Source: Bacteroidota bacterium
GTDB taxonomy: Bacteria; Bacteroidota; Bacteroidia; AKYH767-A; OLB10
Assembly (NCBI GenBank): GCA_016721435.1
Contig: JADKIC010000020.1
Span: 1 to 64,000, forward strand
DNA length: 64,000 nucleotides
Direction of reading: 5' to 3'
Shown: positions 11,391 through 22,357 of the stretch, in pieces
Layout: each line of letters starts with the position of its first letter
Position numbering within the stretch: the stretch's first letter is position 1
Position numbers and translations under genes: made by a program
The notes under the pieces: model-generated
What the model was told of the DNA's origin: nothing
Databases searched by the model: none
The model's input: the letters and a program-made list of their open reading frames with translations, nothing else

Positions 11391-12927
11391 ATGTTTAAAA
11401 AACTACTCCTATTATCCGGTTTTACAATCGGTTGTCAAATAGCCAATGCACAACCTACCATCCAATTTGAAAGAAACTTCGGTGGAACAAACAACGAACA
11501 GATTAACAGCATGTTACAAACTTCCGACGGAGGTTATCTATTGGTGGGCACAACCAATTCCACCAATGGCGATGTATTGAATCCCATCAGCGGAGATGAT
11601 GTGTGGATTGTTAAAACAAATCCAAATGGAACCATTACCTGGCGAAAAACTTTCGGTGGTACAGGGAGATGACAGGGCATTCGCTGCCCGACAAACCAGT
11701 GATGGCGGCTATATCGTTACCGGAACATCGAATTCACCGAGTGGCGATGTCACCAATAATCGAGGTGGATTTGACATATTCCTTCTGAAAATTAACGCCA
11801 GCGGTATAAAAATCTGGTGGAAAAACATAGGTGGTTCTGATGATGATGAGGCACGGAGTGTTTGGCAGCATTCAGATGGCGGATATATTCTTGCCGGCGG
11901 TACCAAATCGGATGACCAACAACTGAACAACAACAAAGGCGGGTATGATTTTCTAGTAGCCAGAGTGAACTCAGCCGGAAGTCTCCGCTGGTGCCGAAAC
12001 TATGGCGGATCCTCTGATGAGATTGCCTCCGGTTTACAACAAACAAGTGCAGGAGACATTATTGTTGCCGGTTCAACTACTTCAAATGATAACAATGTCA
12101 GTAATAATAAAGGTGGATCTGATTATTGGGTGGTAAGACTTAAAGGAATGGCGATATCAAATGGGCAAAAACCTTTGGAGGTACGGATTATGATGAAGCT
12201 GCTTCTATTCAACAAACCAGCACTGGAAACTTTGTTGCAGGAACTGCCATCAGTAACAATGGTGACGTTCCGGGAACAAAGGCGGGGCTGATTTTTGGGT
12301 AATCCGAATCAATGGAGTTGGAGGAATAGTGTGGTCCAGGAATTATGGTGGTGGAACTGCCGATGATGCAAGATCCATTCGCCAAACTCCTGATGGTGGT
12401 TTCCTGATTGCCGGAGAGACGGAATCAGCATCTAACCAGGTTCCTAACAATTCCGGAGGCGATGACTTCCTGATAGTAAAAATCAGTTCGAATGGTGCCT
12501 TCCAATGGGCAGAAACCTCGGGTGGAAGTAATGATGACCGCGCTTACAGTGTAGTCACTACTAACGATGGAGGATTTGCTGTAGCAGGTGCATCACAATC
12601 GGATGATGGTAATGTTGGAAATAATAATGGAAATAATGATTTCTGGTTTGTCAAATACAATTCTTCTGCGAGCAGATTAGGTGAAGAATCCGCTGCGTCC
12701 ATTGTGAAAATTTATCCTAACCCGGTCTTTGATCAACTCTTCATCAACAGTGTTGAGCAAATGGAAATGATCAGAATTTACAATTCAATGGGCAACTTCA
12801 ATTGACGCATACTATTGGAAATACTACTGGGGTGATGAATCTATCTAATTTATCTTCCGGTCTATATATTTTAGAATCAATAAACGATCAAGGCATCGGC
12901 ACTCGCCATTCCTTTATCAAGCAATAA
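11391..12927 (+). CDS. Secreted repeat protein with T9SS type A sorting domain (frameshifted)
   Basis: A signal peptide (LLLLSGFTIGCQIANAQ) is followed by about seven repeats of roughly 50 residues with the pattern SDGGY-[IV]-AG-(S/T)-S...GDV..N.GG.D.W.VK...G...W...GG. This looks like a beta-propeller or similar repeat array common in Bacteroidota surface proteins. The C-terminus is a T9SS type A domain (VKIYPNPVFDQLFI, then LSSGLYILES in a shifted frame) ending at TAA 12925-12927. Frame changes are near 11665, 12145, 12285 and 12797. Export through the outer membrane by the Por system is inferred; no enzymatic motif is seen. An intrinsic terminator follows at 12947-12982. Confidence 0.75.
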
Positions 12928-12946
12928 TCAATAAGTAATTTTTTGA

Positions 12947-12982
12947 TAAAACAGGGATTCGAATAGAACTCCCTGTTTTTTT
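12947..12982 (+). terminator. Intrinsic terminator of the T9SS repeat protein gene
   Basis: The stem AACAGGGA (12950-12957) pairs with TCCCTGTT (12970-12977) across a 12-base loop and is followed by a run of seven T. It is placed 20 bp after the stop codon. Confidence 0.85.
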
Positions 12983-13079
12983 ATGCATTAAAAAAATCTG
13001 AATACTACTTTTCAGTTTCCAATTATGGAATTTATATTCAGTGTAACCTCTTCGATTTACCAAGAAAAATAATATATAA

Positions 13080-13107
13080 AAAGGCCCTCCGTCAACGAAG
13101 GACCTTT
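13080..13107 (-). terminator. Terminator-like hairpin, best on the minus strand
   Basis: AAAGGTCCTTCG pairs over all 12 positions with CGGAGGGCCTTT on the minus strand (two G-U pairs), loop TTGA, then TTTATATATT. On the plus strand two mismatches appear. No annotated minus-strand gene ends here, so its gene is unknown. The rest of 12983-13257 shows nothing else I can assign. Confidence 0.5.
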
Positions 13108-13241
13108 CATGAGATCTTGTAGTTTTTTTTTCTTTATTCAGATCATAGGCAACAGGATTTAATTAAATAATCGGTTTGAATACATAGCAATGATAGGGCA
13201 GAAAAAAAGGGTTGTCAGATCAATAAATGTGAATTTCTTAC

Positions 13242-13250
13242 ATCTTTGCA
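13242..13250 (+). promoter_or_regulatory. Promoter -7 element of the M14 gene
   Basis: The core ATCTTTGC of a CATCTTTGC box (variant of TAnnTTTGC) lies about 8 bases before the ATG at 13258, so the transcript would be nearly leaderless. Confidence 0.4.
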
Positions 13251-13257
13251 GAACGCT

Positions 13258-15015
13258 ATGAAATACACCTTATTCTACTTATCGTTATTGATTCATGCAT
13301 TGCCTTTACCGGCGAAGGCACAGGAGATCTGGGACAAATACAAAAGCAATGTATCTGCCACCTACAAGTGAGACCATATTTATTTTTTCAAAGAGATGGA
13401 CAAAAAGTATCCTCAGGCAAAACTCATAGAATATGGGAAAACCGATAATGGCAAGCCGTTGCATTTGTTTGTGATTAGCCCTGAAAGAATTTTTAATCGC
13501 GACTCTTTGCGAAAAATGGGTCATACCGTTTTACTCATAAACAATGGAATTCACCCCGGTGAACCGGATGGCATCAATGCCTGCATCAGGTTGTCAAAAT
13601 TTATATTAGACGGGACGGAAAATTACCGGCAAAAGTAGTTCTGGCAATAATTCCAGTTTACAACATTGAGGGGGCTGAGATAAAATCAAACTTTTTCCGC
13701 GCCGGACAAAATGGTCCTAAAGAAGTTGGTTTCAGAGGTAATTACAGGAATCTTGATCTCAACAGGGATTTTATAAAATGCGATTCTGAAAATGCCAAAA
13801 GCTTCACCATGATCTATCAAGCCTGGGATCCGGATGTCTTCATCGACACACATGTTACAGACGGGGCAGATTATCAGTATGTGATGACATTAATTGATTC
13901 GCAAAAAGACAAGCTCCATCCTATCATCAGTAAAGTCATGCAGCAAAACATTCTCCCCACCCTTTATTCGGAGATGGAGAAGTCCGGCCAGCCTATGTCG
14001 CCCTATGTGAATGTTTGGGGAAAGAGTCCGGAAGAAGGAATGGAAGGTTTTTTGGAATACCCTCGTTTTGCCTCAGGATACAGTGCCCTTTTTAATGCTT
14101 TTCCCTTCGTAACTGAAACGCATATGCGAAAGCCTTTTCCAGAGCGGGTAGATGTGACTTATCAGTTTTTGAAAGTCGCCCTCAACACCTGTAGTAAATA
14201 CGGTAGTGTTATTCAAAAGTCCCGCAAGGAAGCCAACGAATTCATAAAAAATCAGCAAATTTTCCCCTTGCTTTGGAGCATTGACAGTACACAAAAAGAC
14301 AGCCTGTTTTTTAGGGGATATTCCACCACACTTTCTACAAGTCCGGTCACCGGTCTCGATCGTTTAAACTTCGACCGGGGTCGTCCGTATTCAAAATATA
14401 TCCCTTATTTCAACACCTTTAAAACTGCTCTGAAATAACTCGCCCACCGGCCTACCTCCTTCCTCAAGCATGGAAAGAAGTTATAGCGCGAGTAAAATAT
14501 AACGGAATTGAAATGGTTCGTTTAAAAAGTGATACGATCATTGAGGCTGCTGTTTACTATATCCGGGATTACACTACAGTTAAAAAACCATATGAAGGAC
14601 ATTATCTGCACAGCGATGTAAAAGTGGATTCCGATACCCAGCGCATTCAATGTTTTGCCGGTGACTATGTTATTTCATGCAACCAGCCTGCCAACCGCTA
14701 TATCATTGAAACATTAGAACCTCAGGCACCGGATGCTTTCTTTGCCTGGAATTTCTTTGATGAAATTCTACAACAGAAAGAATGGTTCTCAGACTATCTC
14801 TTTGAAGATGAAGCTGCTACTATTCTGAATCAAGATCCTGCATTAAAAACTGAATTTGAGAACAAAAAGGCGACTGATCCTGAATTTGCTAAAAGCTCTG
14901 GGCAATGTTGAGCTGGATCTTCGAACGCTCTAACTGGAAGGAGCCCAGTCATTTACGCTATCCTGTCCTTCGATTATTAGAACCATTTCAGTTGAATCCA
15001 ACGGGAATTAAGTGA
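13258..15015 (+). CDS. M14 family zinc carboxypeptidase-like protein (frameshifted, in-frame TGA)
   Basis: A secreted metallopeptidase of the M14 type. The signal peptide is MKYTLFYLSLLIHALPLPAKA, starting at the ATG at 13258. Zinc-site residues are visible as NNGIHPGEPDG (HxxE pair) and DTHVTDGADYQ (third His). The end WIFERSNWKEPSHLRYPV matches the family's C-terminal region. Breaks: an in-frame TGA at 13369-13371 after ATYK, then frame changes near 13625, 14430 and 14895; the true stop is TGA 15013-15015. The region on both sides of the TGA stays homologous, so I treat it as an error or point mutation, not recoding. Rejoined length is about 585 residues. A CATCTTTGC promoter box lies just before the start. 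Confidence 0.8.
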
Positions 15016-15086
15016 ATATAAAATTTCAAATGACTGATTTTCAAGTAATTTAATTCGACCAAACTTGTTAGAACGGAAATATTTTG

Positions 15087-15095
15087 CATCTTTGC
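15087..15095 (+). promoter_or_regulatory. rpsP promoter -7 element (CATCTTTGC)
   Basis: CATCTTTGC, 50 bases upstream of the rpsP ATG, with a TTG-containing -33 region near 15065. It is the same variant as before the M14 gene. Confidence 0.45.
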
Positions 15096-15144
15096 GGCCC
15101 CTCATGCGGAGAATGAAGGGAGAATAAAACAACAACAATAAATT

Positions 15145-15695
15145 ATGCCAACAAAAATCAGATTACAACGTCATGGAAAGAAGGGTAAGCCTTTCTTCCA
15201 TATTGTGGTGGCAGATGGTCGTGCTCCGAGAGATGGACGTTTCATCGAGAGAATCGGTTCTTATAACCCGATTACTAATCCTGCTACCATTGAGTATTGA
15301 TACTGAGAAAGCTGCTGATTGGATGATGAAAGGAGCTCAGCCTACTGACACGACCCGTGCTATCCTCAGTTACAAAGGTGTTCTCTACCGTGTACACTTG
15401 AACAAAGGAGTTGCGAAAGGGTAATGACACAAGAACAAGCGGACGCAAAGTTCGATCTCTGGGAGCAGGAAAAATCAACAAAATCGAAAAAAAAGAAAGC
15501 GCGTAGCTGACAAAATCAAAATCGCATACATCACGTCTTGCTCAGGAAGCAAAAGTGAACGAAGCCCGTCTGGAAGCCCGTAAGCGCAAGGAAGCAGAAG
15601 CCGTATTGGCTGCTACTCCTGTTGTTGAAGAAGCGCCGGCATCTGAAGAAGGTGAAGCACCCGCAGCTGAAGGTGAAGCCCCTGCTGAAGCATAA
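15145..15695 (+). CDS. rpsP: 30S ribosomal protein S16 with C-terminal extension (frameshifted)
   Basis: A small-subunit ribosomal protein needed for 30S assembly. The N-terminal half MPTKIRLQRHGKKGKPFFHI is in one frame to about 15290; DTEKAADWMMKGAQPTDTTR continues in the next frame to about 15422; the tail MTQEQADAKFDLWEQEK and then a long Ala/Glu-rich end (EAPASEEGEAPAAEGEAPAEA) finish at TAA 15693-15695. The core S16 is about 80 residues; Bacteroidota forms carry the extra tail, here about 95 residues. At least three one-base shifts occur in an essential gene, which argues for sequence error. rimM follows, in the usual rpsP-rimM order, with a hairpin between them. Confidence 0.9.
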
Positions 15696-15715
15696 GTTTC
15701 TAAATAAAATTCCGG

Positions 15716-15753
15716 GAAGGCTGTCGCTTAAGAGTGGCAGCCTTCTTATATTT
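15716..15753 (+). terminator. Hairpin between rpsP and rimM
   Basis: GAAGGCTG (15716-15723) pairs with CAGCCTTC (15738-15745), followed by TTATATTT. It could end part of the rpsP transcripts or attenuate rimM, whose ATG is 31 bp further on. Confidence 0.7.
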
Positions 15754-15776
15754 ACACCCTCTTATCATTCCCGATT

Positions 15777-16311
15777 ATGAATGAACATCCGCAACATTTT
15801 CTATTTGGTACAATAATTCGTACTCATGGCGTTAAAGGTGATTTTTTAGTTGCCATGGATACGGATAGCCCCGGTCGTTATAAAAGCCTCAAAGTTGTTT
15901 ATGTAGAGGTCGATGAAGTTTTGAAAGAATACAACGTTACTAAGGTCTCGATCAAAGAAAAGGAACGGTCAGCCTACCTGCATCTTCAGGGAATAGAAGA
16001 CATGAGTACGGCAGAAAATTATTTAAAATACAAACTTTTTTTGCCCATAGAAATGCTACCTAAACTTCGTGGGAAAAAATTCTATTTTCATGTAATCATC
16101 GGATTTAAAATATGTGATAAAACCAAAGGTGAACTGGGTCCTGTCACCACTGTATATGACCGGGGAGAACAACCGGTGCTTGAGTTTCTTTACAACGATC
16201 ATAAAGTATTATTTCCCATCCACGATAAACTCATTGTAAAAATTGACCGTGAAGCAAAGGAGTTTCATGAATATGCCGGAAGGGCTTTTGGATATTTATC
16301 TGGAGGAGTAA
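15777..16311 (+). CDS. rimM: Ribosome maturation factor RimM (frameshifted near the 3' end)
   Basis: RimM helps maturation of the 30S head around S19. Start MNEHPQHFLFGTIIRTHGVKG has the family's G-x-[IV]-x-[KRT]-[TAP]-HGVKG signature, followed by a PRC-barrel C-terminal half (ELGPVTTVYD, LIVKIDREAKEF). Left unshifted, the frame would run to 16367 with an unrelated tail. One frame over, the sequence reads MPEGLLDIYLEE and stops at TAA 16309-16311, exactly the usual RimM ending, so a shift near 16268 is inferred. Corrected length is about 178 residues. It converges with the lipoprotein gene ending at 16327. Confidence 0.88.
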
Positions 16312-16326
16312 TCTGTCCTCAACCGC

Positions 16327-17576
16327 CTATTTCAGCAACACAAACTTATAGTCATCAAATTTTATGATATTGACTGATTTTCTTTCAAATCCACAAGCAT
16401 CACAAACCGGTAATAATTGTTCAGGACCATTGGAATGATATAAGAGATTTGAATAAACAAGTTTCTTACCACCGGAACGAAATTCCTGAGAGGCAATAAA
16501 AGAAATTTGATCGTAGGCCATATAAGCCTGAATCAAAGGATCCGCATGATACTCGCTGATAAATTTTTTCCTGAAAGCATTGACGGAAGGAGATGAAATA
16601 TCCGCATACATTCCATTAAAAAAAACAGCTTCCAGTTCTTTCATTAATTGGGGATCAATAGAATTAAAAGTTTCCCAACCGGGCATGCCGCATAACATAA
16701 AGGAATAATCGGTTTTACTTCACTTATTTTATTGAGGATAGATGATAAAAACGATTCATCTGACGTAGGAATGATGATTAAATTTCGCTTATTCTTCAGT
16801 AACTTACTCTTTAACAATGACCAGCCATCTGATTTGTAATGAATCACTGTTCCACTAGACTTTCCTCTAATACTATCAATAACCGAGGCGAACAATGCAG
16901 CGATATCATTCTCCCGCCGTTGCTCTCTCGAAACAATGATGAAATTAGATGCAGGATACTTTTCAGCCATAAAAATAGCTGTCTGCCTGATTTGAGTATT
17001 GTTACTGGGACTCGCCAAACGCAACCAAGGGTGATTTTCTAAAATCTGCGTATTACTTCCATAGAAAAAGTAAAAGGGCTTCTTTAAACGATCTGAACAG
17101 GTTACAGATGCTTTGAAATACATCGGCGACAAGAGGGATATCACTGCATCTACTCCTTTCAAAGACGCTGTCTGCAACGTTTTCACAGTAGACAGGGAGT
17201 CAGAACCTGTATCAATAATTTTAAATTCAAGATTAACTAAATCATTTTTCAAATCTGCTTGTGCAAGTTTCGCCCCTTCCAGAAAATTCAAAGCTTGCAA
17301 TGCTTCCGGTAAAATAAGTGGGGATCCATCCGGATTGGTATCATTTTTAAAATGAGCATCAATTTGCAGGGGCAATACTAATGCAATGGTTAATTTATGA
17401 ATGGACGGGATAATAGTTGGAGTCGTGTCCTTTGCAACCACTAAAGAATCTCTTTTAACAGGAACATTAGCACTTCCTGAAATTACGGGCGCTGTGCTTT
17501 TTTTAGATGTACCACAAGACATCCAAAAAAAGGATAGACCTACTATAAAAAATAAAAGTGTTGATTTCGGTTTCAT
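16327..17576 (-). CDS. Lipoprotein with type 1 periplasmic-binding fold (branched-chain amino acid SBP-like, frameshifted)
   Basis: From ATG at 17576 the protein starts MKPKSTLLFFIVGLSFFWMSCG, a lipoprotein signal with lipobox-type WMSC. A ligand-binding region resembling Leu/Ile/Val-binding proteins follows (IALVLPLQIDAHF, FLEGAKLAQADLK, AVISLLSP, NFIIVSREQRRENDIA) and continues in another frame after about 16690 (GWETFNSIDPQLMKELEAVF, DPLIQAYMAYDQISF) to 16327. Relatives in Bacteroidota often carry LysM repeats at the N-terminus; none is present here. The ligand is unknown, and no ABC permease genes are adjacent. The start overlaps the guaA stop by one base (TAATG), which is why I prefer 17576 over an in-frame ATG at 17585. 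Confidence 0.75.
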
Positions 17577-19106
17577 TATTCCCATTCAATAGTAGCAGGA
17601 GGTTTCGAGCTGATATCATACACCACCCTGTTAACACCTTTTACTTTATTGATAATGTCATTTGATACTTTACCCAGAAACTCATAGGGCAAGTGACACC
17701 AATCGGCAGTCATTCCATCCGTAGAACTTACCGCACGCAGCGCTACCACATGTTCATACGTTCGTTCATCCCCCATCACACCCACCGAGTTGATCGGAAG
17801 GAAGATAGAACCAGCCTGCCACACTTTATCATAAAGACCGGCACTCTTTAATCCATCAATATAAATGGCATCCACTTCCTGAATAATTCTCACCTTCTCT
17901 TCAGTGACATCCCCTAAAATACGGATACCTAAACCAGGGCCGGGGAAGGGATGACGGTTAAGCAGATCTGCCGGCATACCCAGGGCTTTACCTACCAACC
18001 GAACTTCGTCTTTAAAGAGACTCCGCAAAGGTTCCACTACTTTTAGTTTCATCTTTTCCGGTAATCCGCCAACGTTATGATGGGATTTAATTGTTGCAGA
18101 AGGACCTTTCACCGAAACCGACTCAATCACATCCGGATAAATTGTTCCCTGAGCCAACCATTTCACGTCCTTAATCTCATGTGCTTTTGCATCAAATGTC
18201 TCAATAAAGACACGACCTATAATCTTCCTTTTCTGTTCAGGATCAGTAACGCCCTTGAGTTCCTTATAAAATTCCTTACCGGCATCTACACCATGAATAT
18301 TCAAACCAAAATGCTGATAAGTGTCTAACACTTGCTCATATTCATTTTTTCGAAGCAATCCATTGTTAACAAAAACGCAATGTAAATTTTTTCCTATAGC
18401 ACGATGCAATAACATGGCGGCCACTCCTGAATCCACACCTCCACTTAACCCTAAGATCACCTGATCATCACCGAGCTGTTTCTTCAACGCTTCAACCGTT
18501 TCATCGATAAAAGAACCCGGTGTCCAGTCGCCGGCACATCCACAAATGTTGTACACAAAATTCTTCAGGAAATTCTTTCCTTCCACGCTATGCACCACTT
18601 CCGGATGAAATTGCAACCCATATGTTTTTTCACCTTCTACATGATAAGCGGCAACAGGCACATCATGCGTACTCGCTATCACTTTAAAATTTTCTGCTAC
18701 CTCAGTAATAGAATCAGAATGCGACATCCACACCTGAGATTCCTCTGCAACGTGATTCATAAAAACATCACTACGATTTTTTACAGTAAGCATTGCCCTA
18801 CCGTATTCGCGTGTTTTAGAAGGTTGAACTTTACCTCCACCCTGCAGTGCCATCAATTGAGCGCCGTAACATACCCCGAGAACAGGATACTTGCCTCTCA
18901 GGGAAAGTGTGTCAATGATTGGAGCATTTTCTTCGCGGACTGAAGCCGGTCCTCCACTAAGGATCACCCCTCTAACACCTTCATTCATTTCAGGAAGGTG
19001 ATTAAATGGATGAATCTCGCAATACACATTCAATTCGCCGAACACGTCTTGCAATCAATTGTGTGAACTGAGATCCGAAGTCAATGATTAAAATACTCTG
19101 ATGCAT
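17576..19106 (-). CDS. guaA: GMP synthase, glutamine-hydrolysing (frameshifted near the N-terminus)
   Basis: Converts XMP to GMP with glutamine and ATP in purine synthesis. From ATG at 19106: MHQSILIIDFGSQFTQLIAR, the class I amidotransferase start. A shift near 19040 follows, then the catalytic cysteine in GVCYGAQLMA and the His-Glu pair in GLQFHPEVVHS. Next come the ATP-pyrophosphatase loop LGLSGGVDSGVAA and the dimerisation domain (RHPFPGPGLGIRILG) to the end TIEWE. Corrected length is about 510 residues, normal. An apparent internal start at 19054 would lose the first glutaminase strand. The next gene on this strand (lipoprotein) overlaps by one base, suggesting co-transcription. Confidence 0.95.
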
Positions 19107-19114
19107 TTATTCAA

Positions 19115-19235
19115 TTAATGAATTGATGAGTTGATGAATTGATGAATTGAAGATTTGAAGATTTGAAGATTTGAAGATTTGAAGATTTGAAGATTTGAAG
19201 ATTTGAAGATTTGAAGATTTGAAGATTTGAAGATT
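19115..19235. repeat. Octamer tandem repeat (AGATTTGA)n between guaA and the DEAD-box gene
   Basis: Ten perfect copies of AGATTTGA cover 19151-19230, preceded by a looser GATGAATT-type repeat from 19115. The array lies just before the guaA start and about 80 bp downstream of the helicase stop. Related octamers occur at 50851-50880 and 63950-63997. Confidence 0.9.
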
Positions 19236-19314
19236 AAATGTTTCGTTGTGTTGATGATCTCCATGTCGGGAGACAGGTTTGATGACCGGATAAAGCGATA
19301 ACGCGTGTGTTTTC

Positions 19315-21205
19315 TTACCAGCGAGACTTAAATTTATCTTTTCGACTGGAACCGCCTGCACTTTGCTTTTCAGGAGCCGGCTTTTTCTTGCCGGGTTTAT
19401 CGTCCTTCCAGGGATCACGACCTGTAAAAGCCTTTTCTCTTTTTCCATCGCCTGACATTTCACGCTTGCGTTCAAAGGATCGTTCTCTTTTAGGTCCTTC
19501 ACTCCTTCCACTACCTTCTGATCTTCTGTTTCCACTGCTTTCAGACCTTCTTCCTCCACCACCGCCTTCAAATCTTCTTCCTCCACCACCAGACGGTTTG
19601 CTCTCACTGATTTCAGTTCTCACCTTACGGTCCTGAAACATGGAACCATTTAAGCCCTTCATCACAGCATCTAATCTTTCCGGTTCAACATCTACAAATG
19701 AATACACTCCCTGCACATCAATTCGTCCGAAAATAGCACCCTTTTCGCCGGTAGTATCGCAAATAAATCTCAATAATTTTCCTTTATCCAGACCATCCTT
19801 AGAACCAATGCTAACAAACATTCGACTATGTTTATCGCCATAAGCTCTTCCACCTCCACTCTCTCCTCTTGTTGCACGCACATCGGCGTTCAGGTCAGGT
19901 GCATTTTTATAATAATCAAGGAAGCGATTAAATTCGATGGAAACAAAACGATGAATCAAGGCATCTCTGTCCAGATCTCGCAATTCGTTGTAAATGGACT
20001 CCAGATAGGGTTCAATCTCCTTCTCATTCACTTCCACATCGTGAATACGTTTCACCAGCTTCAGTAATTGCTTTTCGCACACCTCCATTCCATTGGGCAC
20101 CTGAAGTTGCTTAAAAGTTCGTCCGGTAGATCTTTCAATCTGACGAATACGATTAATATCTTTTGAATGAACAATAGCCAACGACATTCCTGTCTTTCCC
20201 GCACGAGCGGTTCGACCACTTCTATGCATATAATTTTCCAGTTCATCCGGAAGATTATAGTGTATTACGTGAGTGACATCCTGCACATCAATCCCCGCGC
20301 AGCTACATCTGTAGCAACCAGTAATTGAAGTGAGCGATCACGGTAACGGCCCATTACTTTATCGCGTTGTGCCTGACTCAAATCTCCATGAAGGAATCGG
20401 CATTGTATCCATCACGCATCAGATGTTCCGCTACGTCCTGAGTCTCCAATTTAGTTCGGCAAAAAACAATTCCGAAAATTTCCACATTCGCATCAACAAA
20501 ACGTTTTAAAGCAGCATAACGATCTTTCGCGCGAACAACTGCATAGCAGTGTTCGATATTTTCATTTCCTTTTTGACGGGACTCTGTGGTGATCTCAAAA
20601 GGATCCGTCATATAATTCTTTGCAATCTCACGCACCTCACGGGGCATCGTAGCACTGAACAACCAGGTATTTCTTTCTGCAGGTGTGTTTTCAAGAATAA
20701 AATCAATATCCTCCTTGAACCCCATGTTCAACATCTCATCTGCTTCATCCAAAACAAGAATTTTAACCTTGCCCAAATCGAGTGCCTTCCGGTTGATCAG
20801 ATCAATTAAACGACCGGGGGTTGCAACAACAACGTGCACTCCTTTTTTAATTTTACGAATCTGGTCCATGATACTTGCTCCTCCATAAACCGGAACGGCA
20901 TCAAATCCTTTCATCTCCTTAGAAAAATTCAGCAGGTCATTATAAATCTGCACGCATAATTCACGTGTAGGTGCTAGTACGAGTGCCTGCGGATAATTTT
21001 TTTGGATATCAATTAAATGCAAAAGCGGGAGTCCGAAGGCAGCTGTTTTACCGGTTCCTGTTTGAGCGAGGCCCACCAGATCGCGGTTACCCTCCAGCAG
21101 TGCAGGAATAGCTTGTAATTGTATGGGTGTAGGGGTTGTAAACCCTAGAGCTTCAACGCCTTTCAATAATCGAGCGTCAAGGCCCAGGTCTTGGAATGTA
21201 TTCAT
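19315..21205 (-). CDS. DEAD-box ATP-dependent RNA helicase, DeaD/CsdA-like (frameshifted)
   Basis: Unwinds RNA duplexes, typically in ribosome assembly and cold adaptation. Starting at ATG 21205: Q-motif region FTTPTPIQLQAIP, Walker A AQTGTGKT, PTREL, VATPGRL, DEAD as VLDEADEML, SAT; then FLHGDLSQAQRDKV, ATDVAARGIDV and HRSGRTARAGK in other frames. After the helicase core comes a DbpA-type RNA-binding domain (FVSIGSKDGLDKGKLLRFI, RIDVQGVYSFVDVEPE), then a Gly/Arg/Ser/Lys-rich tail. Frame changes are near 20395 and 20300. Rejoined length is about 630 residues. An upstream in-frame start at 21340 would place the promoter box inside the gene, so 21205 is preferred. Confidence 0.92.
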
Positions 21206-21208
21206 GGC

Positions 21209-21217
21209 GCAAAGATA
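21209..21217 (-). promoter_or_regulatory. Helicase gene promoter -7 element (TATCTTTGC)
   Basis: On the minus strand TATCTTTGC ends 3 bases before the ATG at 21205. It is the closest promoter-to-start spacing in the window and supports a leaderless transcript. Confidence 0.45.
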
Positions 21218-21776
21218 GTAAAAACGAACGGTTGTTTGATTGGGAATCAGTTGAATAGTAGAAATATATAAAATCAATGTCGGGTGGTATTTGATACCTA
21301 AAATCGTTAATTGTGAAAGACAATAGCTTGAGTCGTCCATTCGATACTAACCGACATTCAATCTTATTGAATAAAAAATTTAAATTTTGGAACAATACTA
21401 TTTTACAAACTATTTTTCAATTCCCTACATTATAAAAACGAACTCCTCCATTTCATCGGTTAAAAGTTGAAAGCTTTGGCAGAATTCTTTGCACATTTCT
21501 AATGCAACTGGCAGAAGATGATTAAAATCATGTGGGTGAAAAAACAAAATAAATACATTCTAATTAAAATTAATAAATGTTTGAAAAGCTCAGAAAGACT
21601 TAGAAAACACTAAAAATTAGCAAAAAGTTAACATTGACATTATTTAGATCCAACAAGTAGGAATACAGTAACAAATTGCAAGCCCACTCAACATCATTAT
21701 AACTCGTTCAACTATTCAAAATCTCCATCCATCAAAATAAACAACAGAATTGAACATTTTTTTGTACCTTCACGTT
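21218..21776. other. Intergenic region, about 560 bp
   Basis: AT-rich spacer between divergent genes. Apart from the helicase promoter at its left edge and a TACCTTCAC box close to its right edge, I see no gene, RNA or clear repeat. Confidence 0.45.
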
Positions 21777-22169
21777 GTGAAAGCGTTAGCAACCATATTT
21801 CTTTCTGTATATCTCTTTGCACAGAGTCTGGTTCCGGGCAACATTCTTTCAAAAACTAATGAAATTATAGTACTCTTAGAGCATTTCGAATTTCATAAAT
21901 TGCATTCAACTTCTGAACTGAGTTTTTACGATTTTCTAATTTTACATTACGGAAATTCTGAACACGAAAAGTCGGATATAGAAAATCACAAGCGCCTTCC
22001 TTTGCGCCATAAATCAATTAGCAATTCAATAAATGAAACAATTTTTATAGTTGAACATTGCAAAGTTTCTATTGAAAATCACAGCCTCATTCCTGAATAT
22101 TGTAATGAAGAGGACCTGACATTACCTAATCAAAAAACGATCGGTGTTTTTCATCCACCCAAAGTTTAA
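21777..22169 (+). CDS. Small exported protein of unknown function
   Basis: About 130 residues if it starts at GTG 21777 (VKALATIFLSVYLFAQS, a signal peptide-like leader), or 139 from an ATG at 21750. A promoter-like box TACCTTCAC at 21766-21774 sits immediately before the GTG, which favours the shorter form. The body contains a His-rich stretch (HYGNSEHEKSDIENHKR, LPLRHKS) and ends FHPPKV. This layout is seen in small Bacteroidota proteins near metal-efflux genes, from memory, so a metal-linked role is only a guess. No metal transporter is nearby. Confidence 0.5.
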   Translation: MKALATIFLSVYLFAQSLVPGNILSKTNEIIVLLEHFEFHKLHSTSELSFYDFLILHYGNSEHEKSDIENHKRLPLRHKSISNSINETIFIVEHCKVSIENHSLIPEYCNEEDLTLPNQKTIGVFHPPKV

Positions 22170-22357
22170 TTTTAAATAAATATTTGATCCTTTAAAAATC
22201 AACTTGCTCATCACAGCTATAAGTTATGATGATTCTTGTTTAATAACCTATCTTAGAAAATAGGGTCAAACGTATTATTCCATCTCCATTTCCCTTAATT
22301 CAAGAGCTTAAAAATCGTAGTAAAACTCACGTTTCTGTTACAAAAATAGATTGAAAA

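Noticed and set aside
13369..13371. Selenocysteine or recoded TGA in the M14 gene
   Set aside because: No selenoprotein element is apparent, the position is not an active-site residue, and frame errors are widespread here.
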